A stretch of DNA of 64,000 nucleotides from Pseudomonadota bacterium. Its GTDB lineage: Bacteria > Pseudomonadota > Alphaproteobacteria > Sphingomonadales > Sphingomonadaceae. The notes below the pieces were generated by a model. That model was not told where the DNA came from. It did not search any database and worked only from the letters and a program-made list of their open reading frames with translations. This document shows, piece after piece, positions 1-10,228 of this stretch. Positions within the stretch are counted from its first letter, which is position 1; each line of letters starts with the position of its first letter. The stretch lies in the NCBI GenBank assembly GCA_029550345.1, contig JAKPHK010000061.1, positions 1 to 64,000 on the forward strand, read 5' to 3'. Position numbers and translations under genes: made by a program.

Positions 1-804
1 CTGACTTACAGCTTCCAGAACCGCGGCAACATCGATGCCGCAATGCGCGAAGGCAAGATGGAGAACTGGCACGGCAACCTGGATCTGGATGAATTCATTG
101 CCGCGCTGGGTAAGCTGCCGCTTGAGTTTTCACCTGGAACCACCTGGAATTATTCGGTTTCTACCGATGTTCTGGGGGCCTGTGTTCAGCGCATCTCGGG
201 GCAGAGCCTTGACCAGTTCTTTGCCGAGCGGATCTTCAAACCGCTGAAGATGGACGACACCGGATTCTACGTTCCCGAGGCAAAGATCGATCGGCTGACC
301 GATTGCTACACCTTCGTGCCGGGTAAGGGCCGGGTGATCTATGATCGCGGCGAGGAAAGCGCCTGGAGCAAGATGCCGCGCCAGATTTCGGGCGGCGGCG
401 GGCTGGTTTCAACCGCGCTTGATTATCACCGGTTCTGCCAGATGCTGCTGAACGGGGGCGAACTGGAAGGTGAACGGTTGATCGGCCGAAAGACCCTTGA
501 ACTGATGACGATGAACCATCTGCCGGGCAATGGTGACCTGTCCAGCTGGTCGCGCTCGATGTTCAGCGAGGCGACCAATGCCGGGGTTGGCTTCGGGCTG
601 GGATTTGCGATCAATATCGATCCGGCCGCCAACCTGATCCCCGGTTCGGTCGGGGAGTATTATTGGGGTGGGCTGTTTTCGACCGCGTTCTTCGTCGATC
701 CGGTCGAAAAGCTGCACATGGTCTTCATGACCCAGCTTTCCCCCAGCAGCACCTATCCGATCCGGCGCGAGCTCAAGACCCTGATCTATTCGGCGCTCAG
801 CTGA
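1..804 (+). CDS. serine hydrolase / beta-lactamase-family protein, 5' truncated by window edge
   Basis: Frame open from base 1; class C-like serine hydrolase composition (GTTWNYSVSTDVLG, ISGGGGLVSTALDY). Confidence 0.75.
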   Translation: MTYSFQNRGNIDAAMREGKMENWHGNLDLDEFIAALGKLPLEFSPGTTWNYSVSTDVLGACVQRISGQSLDQFFAERIFKPLKMDDTGFYVPEAKIDRLTDCYTFVPGKGRVIYDRGEESAWSKMPRQISGGGGLVSTALDYHRFCQMLLNGGELEGERLIGRKTLELMTMNHLPGNGDLSSWSRSMFSEATNAGVGFGLGFAINIDPAANLIPGSVGEYYWGGLFSTAFFVDPVEKLHMVFMTQLSPSSTYPIRRELKTLIYSALS

Positions 805-1223
805 TGAGCGTGGATAGTCTGTATGAGACGATGGGGCTGGTTCGCGTCGTCGAGATGAACCCGGATGGCCGCGCGGTGCTGGAATATCAGGCCCGACCGG
901 ATCAGTGCCATTCGGGCGGGGTGGTGCAGGGCGGGTTCGTGACCGGCTGGATCGATGCCGCGATGGCCCACGCCGCAATCGCGATCATGGGCGATGACAT
1001 GGTGCCGATGACGCTTGAGCTGAAAGTCAGCTTCTTCGCGCCGGCCCGGCCCGGGCTGGTCATCGCCGAGGGCTGGGCGATCAGGCACGGACGGCGGACC
1101 GGATTTTACGAAGGCGCGCTGAAAGACGCGGAGGGCAACCTTCTGGCCAAGGCCAGCAGCACCTTCCAGATGGTTGATCGCAGCAAGGTGGAGGCCGCCG
1201 CGAAGGCGGCCACTTCGGCCTAG
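804..1223 (+). CDS. PaaI/hotdog-fold thioesterase family protein
   Basis: Starts at ATG overlapping the upstream TGA; hotdog motif CHSGGVVQGGFVTGWIDAAMAHA. Confidence 0.75.
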   Translation: MSVDSLYETMGLVRVVEMNPDGRAVLEYQARPDQCHSGGVVQGGFVTGWIDAAMAHAAIAIMGDDMVPMTLELKVSFFAPARPGLVIAEGWAIRHGRRTGFYEGALKDAEGNLLAKASSTFQMVDRSKVEAAAKAATSA

Positions 1224-1603
1224 CGCACGCCCCCGGCCAACTGGGCTGCGCCGCGCTTGTCGCTGCGCTCGGCCTTGGCCAGCGCTGCGCGATCGGTCTT
1301 CAGCTTCTTGCGCGCCTCGGCCAGCTTGGCCTTGGTGGTTTCGGCGGCTTCGCGAGCGCAATCGACCGCTTCCGGATCGGACGGCGTCATCGCCTTGGCT
1401 TCGTCCAGCGCCTGCTGGGTGGAAACAAGCTCGTTCTCAAGGCTGCGAACCCGGGCTTCATCGGCGGCGACCGTCTGGGCCAGGCCGTCGGCACTTGCCA
1501 CGGGCTGTGCCGCGAAAGCCGGACCGGCGAACAGAGCCGCCGTTGCGGAAAGGACGATCCCGGCAATGCCGGCCTTGATCAAGGTGCGATCCATTGTTCT
1601 CAT
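1220..1603 (-). CDS. secreted coiled-coil hypothetical protein
   Basis: N-terminal signal peptide (LIKAGIAGIVLSATAALFAGPAFA), then charged helical region. Confidence 0.55.
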   Translation of the reverse strand: MRTMDRTLIKAGIAGIVLSATAALFAGPAFAAQPVASADGLAQTVAADEARVRSLENELVSTQQALDEAKAMTPSDPEAVDCAREAAETTKAKLAEARKKLKTDRAALAKAERSDKRGAAQLAGGVR

Positions 1604-1728
1604 ACTCCTTGTGAGCTGTATCGCCGTGTTTGCAGCGGTGCCAGAAGAAGCCCCAACACCGCCTTTTCAACTAGCCTTACCGGCCTGTTTAGGTTTGACC
1701 CGGCGCAGCCAGGTCCTACATTTCGGGG

Positions 1729-2853
1729 ATGACCGCGATCCGCCCCTTCCAGCTTTCGGTCGATCAGGCCGAACTTGACGATCTCAACGCCCGGATTGAC
1801 CGGACCCGCTGGCCCGAGGGTGAAACGGTTTCGGACTGGTCGCAGGGAACGCCGCTTGCCGCGCTGCGTGATCTGGTGGGCTATTGGCGCAGCGGATACG
1901 ATTGGCGCGCTTGCGAAAGGCGGCTCAACGCGCTCGGCCAGTACATGACCGAGATCGATGGACTGGACATCCATTTCATCCACGTCCGATCGCCTCATCC
2001 CGGTGCCTTGCCATTGGTCATGACCCATGGCTGGCCGGGTTCGGTGATCGAATTCATGGGCGTTGTCGAACGACTGACCCAACCTGACGACCCGCTTGTT
2101 GCGTTTGATCTTGTGCTGCCGTCGCTGCCGGGCTTCGGCTTTTCCGGCAAGCCGAGCGCGACGGGCTGGGGCGTGGAGCGGATCGGACGTGCCTGGGGTC
2201 AGCTTATGGAAAGGCTGGGTTATTCTCGCTGGGTTGCGCAGGGCGGTGATTGGGGATCGGCCGTTACCACCGCGATTGCGGTTCAGCAGGTGCCGGGCTG
2301 TGCGGGTATCCACCTCAATATGCCGATTGGGCGGCCCGTGCCGGAAGATCTTGAGAATCCGTCACCTGCTGAGCTGAAGGCGCTGGGCGCGCTGAAGCAT
2401 TATCAGGACTGGGATTCGGGCTATTCGACCCAGCAGCGAACCCGGCCGCAGACAGTCGGCTATGGCCTGGTGGACAGTCCAGTCGGTCTGGCTGGCTGGA
2501 TTTTCGAGAAGATGTGGGCCTGGACGGACAACCGGGGGTCACCGTTCGATGCGCTCAGCCGCGACCAGATCCTTGATAACATCATGCACTATTGGCTGCC
2601 CGCTACGGGTGCCTCTTCGGCCCGGCTTTATTGGGAGAGCTTCGGGTCATTCGCCCCGCGAGAGATTGCGCTGCCGGTGGCAGTCAGCGCCTTTCCCAAA
2701 GAAATCCTGCCAACCCCGCGCAAATGGGCGGAGCGGAATTTCCGGAATCTGATCCATTGGGGTGAAATGGAAAAGGGCGGGCACTTTGCCGCCTGGGAAC
2801 AGCCCGAAGCCTTCGCAGCAGAATTGCAGACCGCTTTCGCCGCGCTTCGCTAG
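1729..2853 (+). CDS. epoxide hydrolase family protein (EHN-type N-terminus, alpha/beta hydrolase)
   Basis: MTAIRPFQLSVDQAELDDLNARIDRTRWP...; THGWPGS; GGDWGS nucleophile region. Confidence 0.85.
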   Translation: MTAIRPFQLSVDQAELDDLNARIDRTRWPEGETVSDWSQGTPLAALRDLVGYWRSGYDWRACERRLNALGQYMTEIDGLDIHFIHVRSPHPGALPLVMTHGWPGSVIEFMGVVERLTQPDDPLVAFDLVLPSLPGFGFSGKPSATGWGVERIGRAWGQLMERLGYSRWVAQGGDWGSAVTTAIAVQQVPGCAGIHLNMPIGRPVPEDLENPSPAELKALGALKHYQDWDSGYSTQQRTRPQTVGYGLVDSPVGLAGWIFEKMWAWTDNRGSPFDALSRDQILDNIMHYWLPATGASSARLYWESFGSFAPREIALPVAVSAFPKEILPTPRKWAERNFRNLIHWGEMEKGGHFAAWEQPEAFAAELQTAFAALR

Positions 2854-3485
2854 GACTGCTTTTCGAACCCGGCGGTGATTTCGAGCCGAACCTCATCGCC
2901 GACCAGCGGAATGTCGCTGTCCAGCCCCCAATCGGATCGCTTGATGGTCGCCGTGCCTTCGAAGCCGACGGTTTCCTTGCGTGACAGCGGGTTCTTTCCG
3001 GCACCGGTGAAGCGTGCGGCGACCGTGACAGGATGGGTCTGGCCGTTCAGCGTCAGCTTGCCGTCAATGGTCGCGCGGACCCCATCGGCATCCGGCTTTA
3101 CCGAAGTCGAAGTGAACAGAGCATCGCTTGGCTTCGGGCCGAAGTAGTCCGGCTTGTCTGCCATGCTGCCGGGCATCAGCAGGTGTCCGCGCAGCCCCTC
3201 GCTCGCGACCGTGAGCTTGCGGATCGGTATCCGCACCGCCAGCCGCGCCGCCGAGGGATTGGCCGGATCCAGCACCAGCGTCCCCTGTATCGAGCCAAAT
3301 AGCCCGAAATAGTCGTTGAAACCCATGTGGTTGACCCTCCAGCCAACCAGGGTGTGCTGCGGATCGGCCAGATAGGTCCCGGCGGTGACCCGCGCGGGAT
3401 CGGGCTGGCCGGGGGCTTGCGGCTGCGCTGCGGTCTGGGCCGAAGCGCTTGCCAGCAGCAGCAGGAATGTGGGGCGTGGAATCAT
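2850..3485 (-). CDS. YceI family periplasmic protein
   Basis: Signal peptide; YceI-like pattern (YLADPQHTLVGWRVNHMGFNDYFGLFGSIQG...FTSTSVKPDADG...GKLTLNGQTHPVTV). Confidence 0.85.
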   Translation of the reverse strand: MIPRPTFLLLLASASAQTAAQPQAPGQPDPARVTAGTYLADPQHTLVGWRVNHMGFNDYFGLFGSIQGTLVLDPANPSAARLAVRIPIRKLTVASEGLRGHLLMPGSMADKPDYFGPKPSDALFTSTSVKPDADGVRATIDGKLTLNGQTHPVTVAARFTGAGKNPLSRKETVGFEGTATIKRSDWGLDSDIPLVGDEVRLEITAGFEKQS

Positions 3486-3550
3486 GCGGGGCTCCTTCCT
3501 GGCGGAGGGAGCCCCGGTATTGCTGGCAGGTCAAGCAATCTGCGTCAGGA

Positions 3551-4579
<1,029 letters not shown>

Positions 4580-4707
4580 CTATTCAATCGTCATGCTGAC
4601 CTTGTTTCAGCATCCATCGTGCAATCAATCCCGCTCTTCGCCTTGAGGCACCATGGACCGTGAAACGAGTTCAAGGTCATGGTGAAGGTGAGGGCGGGGG
4701 TGAATTC

Positions 4708-5226
4708 CTAAGCCGCTTCCGCCCCGCGCATCATCCCGACCACGCCGGTGCGGCCCACTTCGACCAGCCCCAGTTCGCGCATCAGGCCAACGAAACGGTC
4801 GATCTTTTCCGGCGCGCCGGTCAGCTCGAAAATGAAGCTGGAGGTGGTGGTATCGATCACGCTGGCGCGGAACACCTCCGCCAGACGCAGCGCCTCGACC
4901 CGCGCCTCGCCGGTGCCCTTGACCTTGACCAGTGCCAGCTCCCGTTCGACGTGGGCGCCGCTTTCGGTCAGATCGATGACCTTGTGCACCGGCACCAGCC
5001 GATCCAGCTGGGCGTGGATCTGGTCGATCACCGCAGGCGGGCCGTGGGTGACGATCGTGATCCGGCTGACCGCGTGGTTCTCGGTAATGTCGGCCACGGT
5101 CAGACTGTCGATGTTGTAACCGCGCGCGGTGAACAGCCCGGCGATCTTGGCCAGGATACCAGCCTCGTTATCGACCGTGATCGTCAGAACGTGACGCTCC
5201 GACGCTTCATGCTTCATTCTCATCAT
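4708..5226 (-). CDS. ilvN: acetolactate synthase small subunit
   Basis: ACT-domain protein HVLTITVDNEAGILAKIAGLFTARGYNIDSLTVA downstream of the large subunit. Confidence 0.93.
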   Translation of the reverse strand: MMRMKHEASERHVLTITVDNEAGILAKIAGLFTARGYNIDSLTVADITENHAVSRITIVTHGPPAVIDQIHAQLDRLVPVHKVIDLTESGAHVERELALVKVKGTGEARVEALRLAEVFRASVIDTTTSSFIFELTGAPEKIDRFVGLMRELGLVEVGRTGVVGMMRGAEAA

Positions 5227-5228
5227 GA

Positions 5229-6971
5229 TCAGACCAGCGCCTTCGCTTCATCGTCCATCGTCCCGGCCACCTGATCGCCATAAAGGATCATGTCGGTGTG
5301 GGCCGCGCCCGATGGGATCATCGGGAAACAGTTGGCTTCCTTGGCGACCAGGCAATCGACGATCACCGGGCCGGGATAGTCGATCATCGCCTGAATTCCG
5401 GCATCGAGGTCCGCTTCGCTTTCGATGCGGATACCCTTCCAGCCATAGGCTTCGGCCAGCCGGACGAAATCGGGCAGGCTATCGGAATAACTTTCCGAAT
5501 AGCGGCTTTCATAGGTCAGTTCCTGCCACTGGCGGACCATGCCCATCCATTCGTTGTTGAGCACGAAAACCTTGACCGGCAGGCGGAACTGGGTGGCGGT
5601 GCCCAATTCCTGAATGTTCATCTGGATCGAGGCATCGCCGGCGATATCGATCACAAGATCGTTCGGATTGCCAAGCTGCGCCCCGATTGCAGCGGGCAGG
5701 CCATAGCCCATGGTGCCAAGCCCGCCCGAGGTCAGCCATTTGTTCGGGCTGAACTGCGGAAAATACTGAGCCGCCCACATCTGGTGCTGGCCAACTTCGG
5801 TGGCGATGATCGGGTTGCGGTCCTTGGTCAGCTCAAACAAGCGCTCGATCGCCAGTTGCGGCATGATTGCGTGCTTGTTGACCGGATAGGCCAGGCTTTT
5901 GCGCGCGCGCCAGCCGTCGATCCGGGCCTTCCACTCGGTCAGGTCCTGAGCCTTGCGGGTGCCCCAGGCATCGACGAGTTGCTGCAAGACTTCGGCGCAA
6001 TCGCCCAGGATCGGCAGATCGACCGGGACCGTCTTGTTGATCGAGGCGCGGTCGATATCGATGTGGATCTTGGTTGAATGTGGGGCAAAGGCATCAAGCC
6101 GGCCGGTGACGCGGTCATCAAAACGCGCGCCGATGCACAGCATCAGATCGGCGCGGTTCATCGCCATGTTCGCTTCGTAGGTGCCGTGCATCCCCAGCAT
6201 CCCCAGCCAGTCGGGGTGGTCAGCGGGGAAGGCGCCCAGGCCCATCAACGTGGAGGTGACGGGGGCGCCGGTCAGTTCCTGCAGGAGGCGCAGCAGCTCT
6301 GCGGCGCGCGGGCCAGAGTTGATAACGCCGCCGCCGGTATAAAGGATCGGCGCCTTGGCATTGGCGAGCAGCTCGATCGCCCGCGCGATGTCGCGGTCGC
6401 TGCCCTTGCTGGGCGGGTTATAGCGGATCTGCCGCTGCGGTGCGCCATCCTGCCACTGGGTCGAGGCGATCTGGACGTCCTTGGGGATGTCGATCACAAC
6501 CGGGCCGGGGCGGCCGGTGGTGGCGATCTGGAAGGCTTCATCAACGATCGCGGCGAGTTCGGACGGGTCCTTCACCAGATAGTTGTGCTTGGTGCAGTGG
6601 CGGGTGATGCCGATCGTATCGGCTTCCTGAAAAGCGTCCGATCCGATCAGCGCGGTCGGCACCTGTCCGGTGATCACCACCAGCGGGATCGAATCCATGA
6701 AGGCATCGGCGATACCGGTAACGGCATTGGTCGCGCCCGGGCCCGAGGTAACCAGCACCACGCCGGGTTTGCCGGTGGAGCGGGCATATCCCTCTGCTGC
6801 ATGGGCCGCGCCAGCTTCATGCCGGACCAGGATGTGCCGGATCCGGGCATCGCCAAACAGCGCGTCATAGATCGGCAGAACCGCGCCGCCGGGGTAGCCG
6901 AAGACGAATTCGACGCCCTGACGTACCAGGCTTTCAACCAGGATACTGGCGCCGCTGCGCTCCTCGCTCAC
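5229..6971 (-). CDS. ilvB: acetolactate synthase large subunit
   Basis: TPP enzyme; [48 protein letters not shown]. Confidence 0.96.
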   Translation of the reverse strand: MSEERSGASILVESLVRQGVEFVFGYPGGAVLPIYDALFGDARIRHILVRHEAGAAHAAEGYARSTGKPGVVLVTSGPGATNAVTGIADAFMDSIPLVVITGQVPTALIGSDAFQEADTIGITRHCTKHNYLVKDPSELAAIVDEAFQIATTGRPGPVVIDIPKDVQIASTQWQDGAPQRQIRYNPPSKGSDRDIARAIELLANAKAPILYTGGGVINSGPRAAELLRLLQELTGAPVTSTLMGLGAFPADHPDWLGMLGMHGTYEANMAMNRADLMLCIGARFDDRVTGRLDAFAPHSTKIHIDIDRASINKTVPVDLPILGDCAEVLQQLVDAWGTRKAQDLTEWKARIDGWRARKSLAYPVNKHAIMPQLAIERLFELTKDRNPIIATEVGQHQMWAAQYFPQFSPNKWLTSGGLGTMGYGLPAAIGAQLGNPNDLVIDIAGDASIQMNIQELGTATQFRLPVKVFVLNNEWMGMVRQWQELTYESRYSESYSDSLPDFVRLAEAYGWKGIRIESEADLDAGIQAMIDYPGPVIVDCLVAKEANCFPMIPSGAAHTDMILYGDQVAGTMDDEAKALV

Positions 6972-7016
6972 GTCACTTCACCTTTCGTTTTGCACCTGCG
7001 CTGCCCGGAAAGAACC

Positions 7017-7044
7017 GACCCGGCACAGGGGGCTGTGCCGGGTC
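7017..7044 (-). promoter_or_regulatory. 12-bp perfect hairpin in ilvB leader (attenuator/terminator candidate)
   Basis: gacccggcacag-gggg-ctgtgccgggtc between ilvB and miaA; second small hairpin aatgcgc-aa-gcgcatt at 7064..7079. Confidence 0.55.
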
Positions 7045-7110
7045 TCCTCTCCAACTCGGGGCCAATGCGCAAGCGCATTTCTCGCGACAGCCCCTAGAGG
7101 ATAGGAAATA

Positions 7111-8076
7111 TCACGTCAACCCATAATCGCGTAATAATGATGCAAACATGATGCCCTCATCGTAATCAAATGACTCTGTTCGCTGCCAATCGGTCGGTGG
7201 CTGGTTGCGGAACCAGGTATATTGCCGCTTGGCGTAGTTCCGGGTGGCCTGCGCACCGCGGCTGATCGCCTGCTCGCGGCTGCATTCCCCGCCGATCAGG
7301 GCAGACAGTTCGGGCACCCCGATCGCGCGCATCACGGGCAGGGCGGGTTCAAGCCTGCGGGCGAGCAGCCGTTCGACCTCATCAAGGGCGCCATGCTCCA
7401 GCATCAGGGCAAAGCGGCGGTCGCAGCGTTCATACAGCCAATCGCGCGGCGGCAGCAATACACGGGCATGAAGGGCGACCTGGCCCGCGATCCCGCCGAT
7501 CCGATCCTGCTGCCAATCGGCAAGGGGGCGGCCGGTCGATCGGATCACCTCAAGCGAGCGCAGAACGCGGGTGGTATCGGATGCCGACAAGGCGGCTGCC
7601 CGCTGCGGATCCTCATGCAGCAGGGCGGCATAGGCCTGATCGATTGGCATGGCGCGAACCGCCTCTCGCACGGACGGCTCGATCGATGGGACCGGGGCAA
7701 TCCCATCAAGCAAGGTGCGCAGATAGAGCCCGGTTCCGCCGACCAGGATCGGCACCGCGCCCTGGGCATGGGTTTCGGCGATGACCGTGCGGGCGCGGGC
7801 GGCCCAATCCGCTGCCGAACAAGCCTCTGCGCCGTCCCATTCACCGAACAGGCGGTGGGCAATGCCCTGCATTTCTTCCACGTTCGGCCGGGCAGACAGC
7901 ACCGCCAGATCGGCATAGACCTGCGCGCTATCGGCATTGATCACCACCGCGTCCTGTCCCGCCTGTTTGAGGGCCAGCGCCAGCCTTACCGCGCAATCGC
8001 TCTTGCCGCTGGCGGTCGGCCCTGCGATGAGCGCCAGCGGCGGTTTGGCCGATTCAGGGGAACTTTCAGTGCTCAT
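7111..8076 (-). CDS. miaA: tRNA dimethylallyltransferase
   Basis: PPLALIAGPTASGKSDCAVRLAL, NADSAQVYADL, VGGTGLYLRTLLDG. Confidence 0.95.
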   Translation of the reverse strand: MSTESSPESAKPPLALIAGPTASGKSDCAVRLALALKQAGQDAVVINADSAQVYADLAVLSARPNVEEMQGIAHRLFGEWDGAEACSAADWAARARTVIAETHAQGAVPILVGGTGLYLRTLLDGIAPVPSIEPSVREAVRAMPIDQAYAALLHEDPQRAAALSASDTTRVLRSLEVIRSTGRPLADWQQDRIGGIAGQVALHARVLLPPRDWLYERCDRRFALMLEHGALDEVERLLARRLEPALPVMRAIGVPELSALIGGECSREQAISRGAQATRNYAKRQYTWFRNQPPTDWQRTESFDYDEGIMFASLLRDYGLT

Positions 8077-8950
8077 TGCCCGGGTAATAGCAGAACCGGC
8101 GGTCTTGTCAGACCATGTTGATGCAGCGGTTCATGCGCTTGAGGCGCAGGGCGCCAAAGTGCTGGGGGCCGATCCCCTGCCGGGGCTTGAAACCGTGCTG
8201 CAGATCATGACAGAGCAGGGCGATCCTGCGGCCTTGCGCGCGGTGGTCGATCGTCATTTTGCCGGGGCTGACAGTCTGATTGTCGATCATATCCCGCAAG
8301 TGCCGGGGGTGTTCGTGTCCGATATGGATTCGACCATGATCGGGCAGGAATGCATCGACGAACTGGCCGACTTTGCCGGGATCAAGAACCAGATCGCCGC
8401 GATTACCGAACGGGCCATGCAGGGCGAGCTCGATTTTGCCGAGGCCCTGACCGAGCGGGTGCGGCTGCTCGGCGGGCTGGGGGAAGACGCGATCCAGCAA
8501 TGCCTGGATGAGCGGATCCGCGATATGCCCGGTGCCTCCACCCTGGTGGCGACGCTGAAGGCCCATGGCTGCGATACCGTTCTGGTGACCGGCGGGTTCC
8601 ATCAGTTCGCCGATCCGGTTGCAGAACGGCTCGGGTTTGAACGGGTTGTCGGCAATCGCCTTGGTGTTGCGCATGGCAAGCTGACCGGGGGGCTGGTCGG
8701 CGATATCGTCGATAGTTCGGTCAAGGAAGCGGTGCTGCGCGGCGCGGTTGCGGCGCGGGACGGGGCGGCCAGCCTGGCGACGGGCGATGGTGCCAATGAC
8801 ATCCCGATGCTGGTCGCGGCCAGCTACGGCATGGCCTATCACGCCAAACAAAAGGCGCGGCAGGCCGCCAACGGCGCGATCGACCGGGGGGACCTGCGCG
8901 ATGTCCTACGACTGCTGGGTATCGCCGAGGGGGATTGGGTTGCTGCCTGA
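8069..8950 (+). CDS. serB: phosphoserine phosphatase
   Basis: HAD motifs VFVSDMDSTMIGQECIDE and GDGANDIPML; GTG start inferred at 8069. Confidence 0.92.
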   Translation: MLIARVIAEPAVLSDHVDAAVHALEAQGAKVLGADPLPGLETVLQIMTEQGDPAALRAVVDRHFAGADSLIVDHIPQVPGVFVSDMDSTMIGQECIDELADFAGIKNQIAAITERAMQGELDFAEALTERVRLLGGLGEDAIQQCLDERIRDMPGASTLVATLKAHGCDTVLVTGGFHQFADPVAERLGFERVVGNRLGVAHGKLTGGLVGDIVDSSVKEAVLRGAVAARDGAASLATGDGANDIPMLVAASYGMAYHAKQKARQAANGAIDRGDLRDVLRLLGIAEGDWVAA

Positions 8951-8995
8951 CGGCTATTGACAATTCTGTAAGTAACTCGCAATATCACTCTTGCC

Positions 8996-9814
8996 ATGAA
9001 TATGCAGACCACCATTTCGCCCGCACCGGCAGATGATCTGCCGTTGATGCTGCCTGGCCGCCCGGAAATGCGCTATAACTTTCCCAAGGCGTGGCGTCAT
9101 TTCAAGAACCTGATCAAGGACAAGGAAAACACGGCGGAGGTCTATCCGATCTTTGAGGCTTTGCCCTGGCGCGGGATCTATGATGCGGCGCTGGCCTTTC
9201 TGCAAAGCGAGCGTGGGCAGGCGATCCGCAAGGCTGAACCGTCGCTGGTGAGCCTGCTTGACGACCGGTCGAAACTGCGCGCGATGCCGCAGGGCAGCCT
9301 GGCCTGGCACTACTGCGAATTCATGGACCGCGAAGGGCTGTCGGCGCAGGGGCTGGTCGATGAGCTCGACAAGTATCGCCCGGCGGAGCACTATTTCGAC
9401 GATCAGGTGACGTGGTACTTCAACCGCCTGCGTGACACGCACGATCTGCTGCACGTGCTGACCGGATTTGGCCGCGATGCGCTGGGTGAACAGTGCGTTC
9501 TGGCTTTCACCTACAGTCAGCAGCCGGCCCTGGCGCACCTGTTTCTGGGCTATGCCGGTGCGCTGGAAATCAAGAAGCAGGTCAAGAGCGGCGCCCCGGT
9601 TTTCGGCGCGGTGCGCGAGGCGCAGCGGATGGGCAAGGCTTGCCCGCGACTGGTCGAGATGCCGATCTCTGAATTGCTGCCGCTGCCGATTGAAGAGGTC
9701 CGCGCGCGGCTCAATATCACTCCCGCCGGGCGCTATGCCGCGGCGCATCAGGTGTGGCGCGGCATGGGGATCGATCCCTATGATCTGATCGCGCCTGAGG
9801 CCAAGGCTGCCTGA
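8996..9814 (+). CDS. COQ4-like ubiquinone biosynthesis family protein
   Basis: HDLLHVLTGFGRDALGEQCVLAFTYSQ pattern of COQ4 family. Confidence 0.8.
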   Translation: MNMQTTISPAPADDLPLMLPGRPEMRYNFPKAWRHFKNLIKDKENTAEVYPIFEALPWRGIYDAALAFLQSERGQAIRKAEPSLVSLLDDRSKLRAMPQGSLAWHYCEFMDREGLSAQGLVDELDKYRPAEHYFDDQVTWYFNRLRDTHDLLHVLTGFGRDALGEQCVLAFTYSQQPALAHLFLGYAGALEIKKQVKSGAPVFGAVREAQRMGKACPRLVEMPISELLPLPIEEVRARLNITPAGRYAAAHQVWRGMGIDPYDLIAPEAKAA

Positions 9815-10228
9815 TCAGCCCTGCCGCAGCTCTTTGCGAATAACCAGCTTCAGGCCGGACCAGACATCATTGACCGCGCAGACCTTGGTATCGACGAAGC
9901 CGAGCGGCAGCGCGACCTCGCGAATGGTGTCTTCGGTAACGTCGGTTGGCACTTTCGAGGCCTTCTTGGGCCAGCTTACCCAGACCTGGCCGTCGGGCGC
10001 GATCTGGCCGCGCAGGCTGCGCAAATGCTGGTCCAGAAGGCTCCGTTCAGTCACAAACACATGGGCGGCGTCGATCCCTTCGGCCGGATCGGCGACGAAG
10101 GTCAGTTCCAGGGCGTATTCGGCGATTTCATCGAACGCATCCTCGGGCATGGCATCGAACCAGACGCGCTGACCATCGCGCAGCGACAGCTTCTTGGCTA
10201 GCGGCGTTCCGGAGTATCCGGAGGCCAT
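9815..10228 (-). CDS. DUF3052-like protein
   Basis: [23 protein letters not shown]...VWVSWPKKASKVPTDVTEDTIRE. Confidence 0.65.
   Translation of the reverse strand: MASGYSGTPLAKKLSLRDGQRVWFDAMPEDAFDEIAEYALELTFVADPAEGIDAAHVFVTERSLLDQHLRSLRGQIAPDGQVWVSWPKKASKVPTDVTEDTIREVALPLGFVDTKVCAVNDVWSGLKLVIRKELRQG

Noticed and set aside
3488-3516. ggggctcc...ggagcccc inverted repeat upstream of the YceI gene
   Set aside because: Short arms in GC-rich DNA with no promoter or terminator context; plausible chance hairpin.
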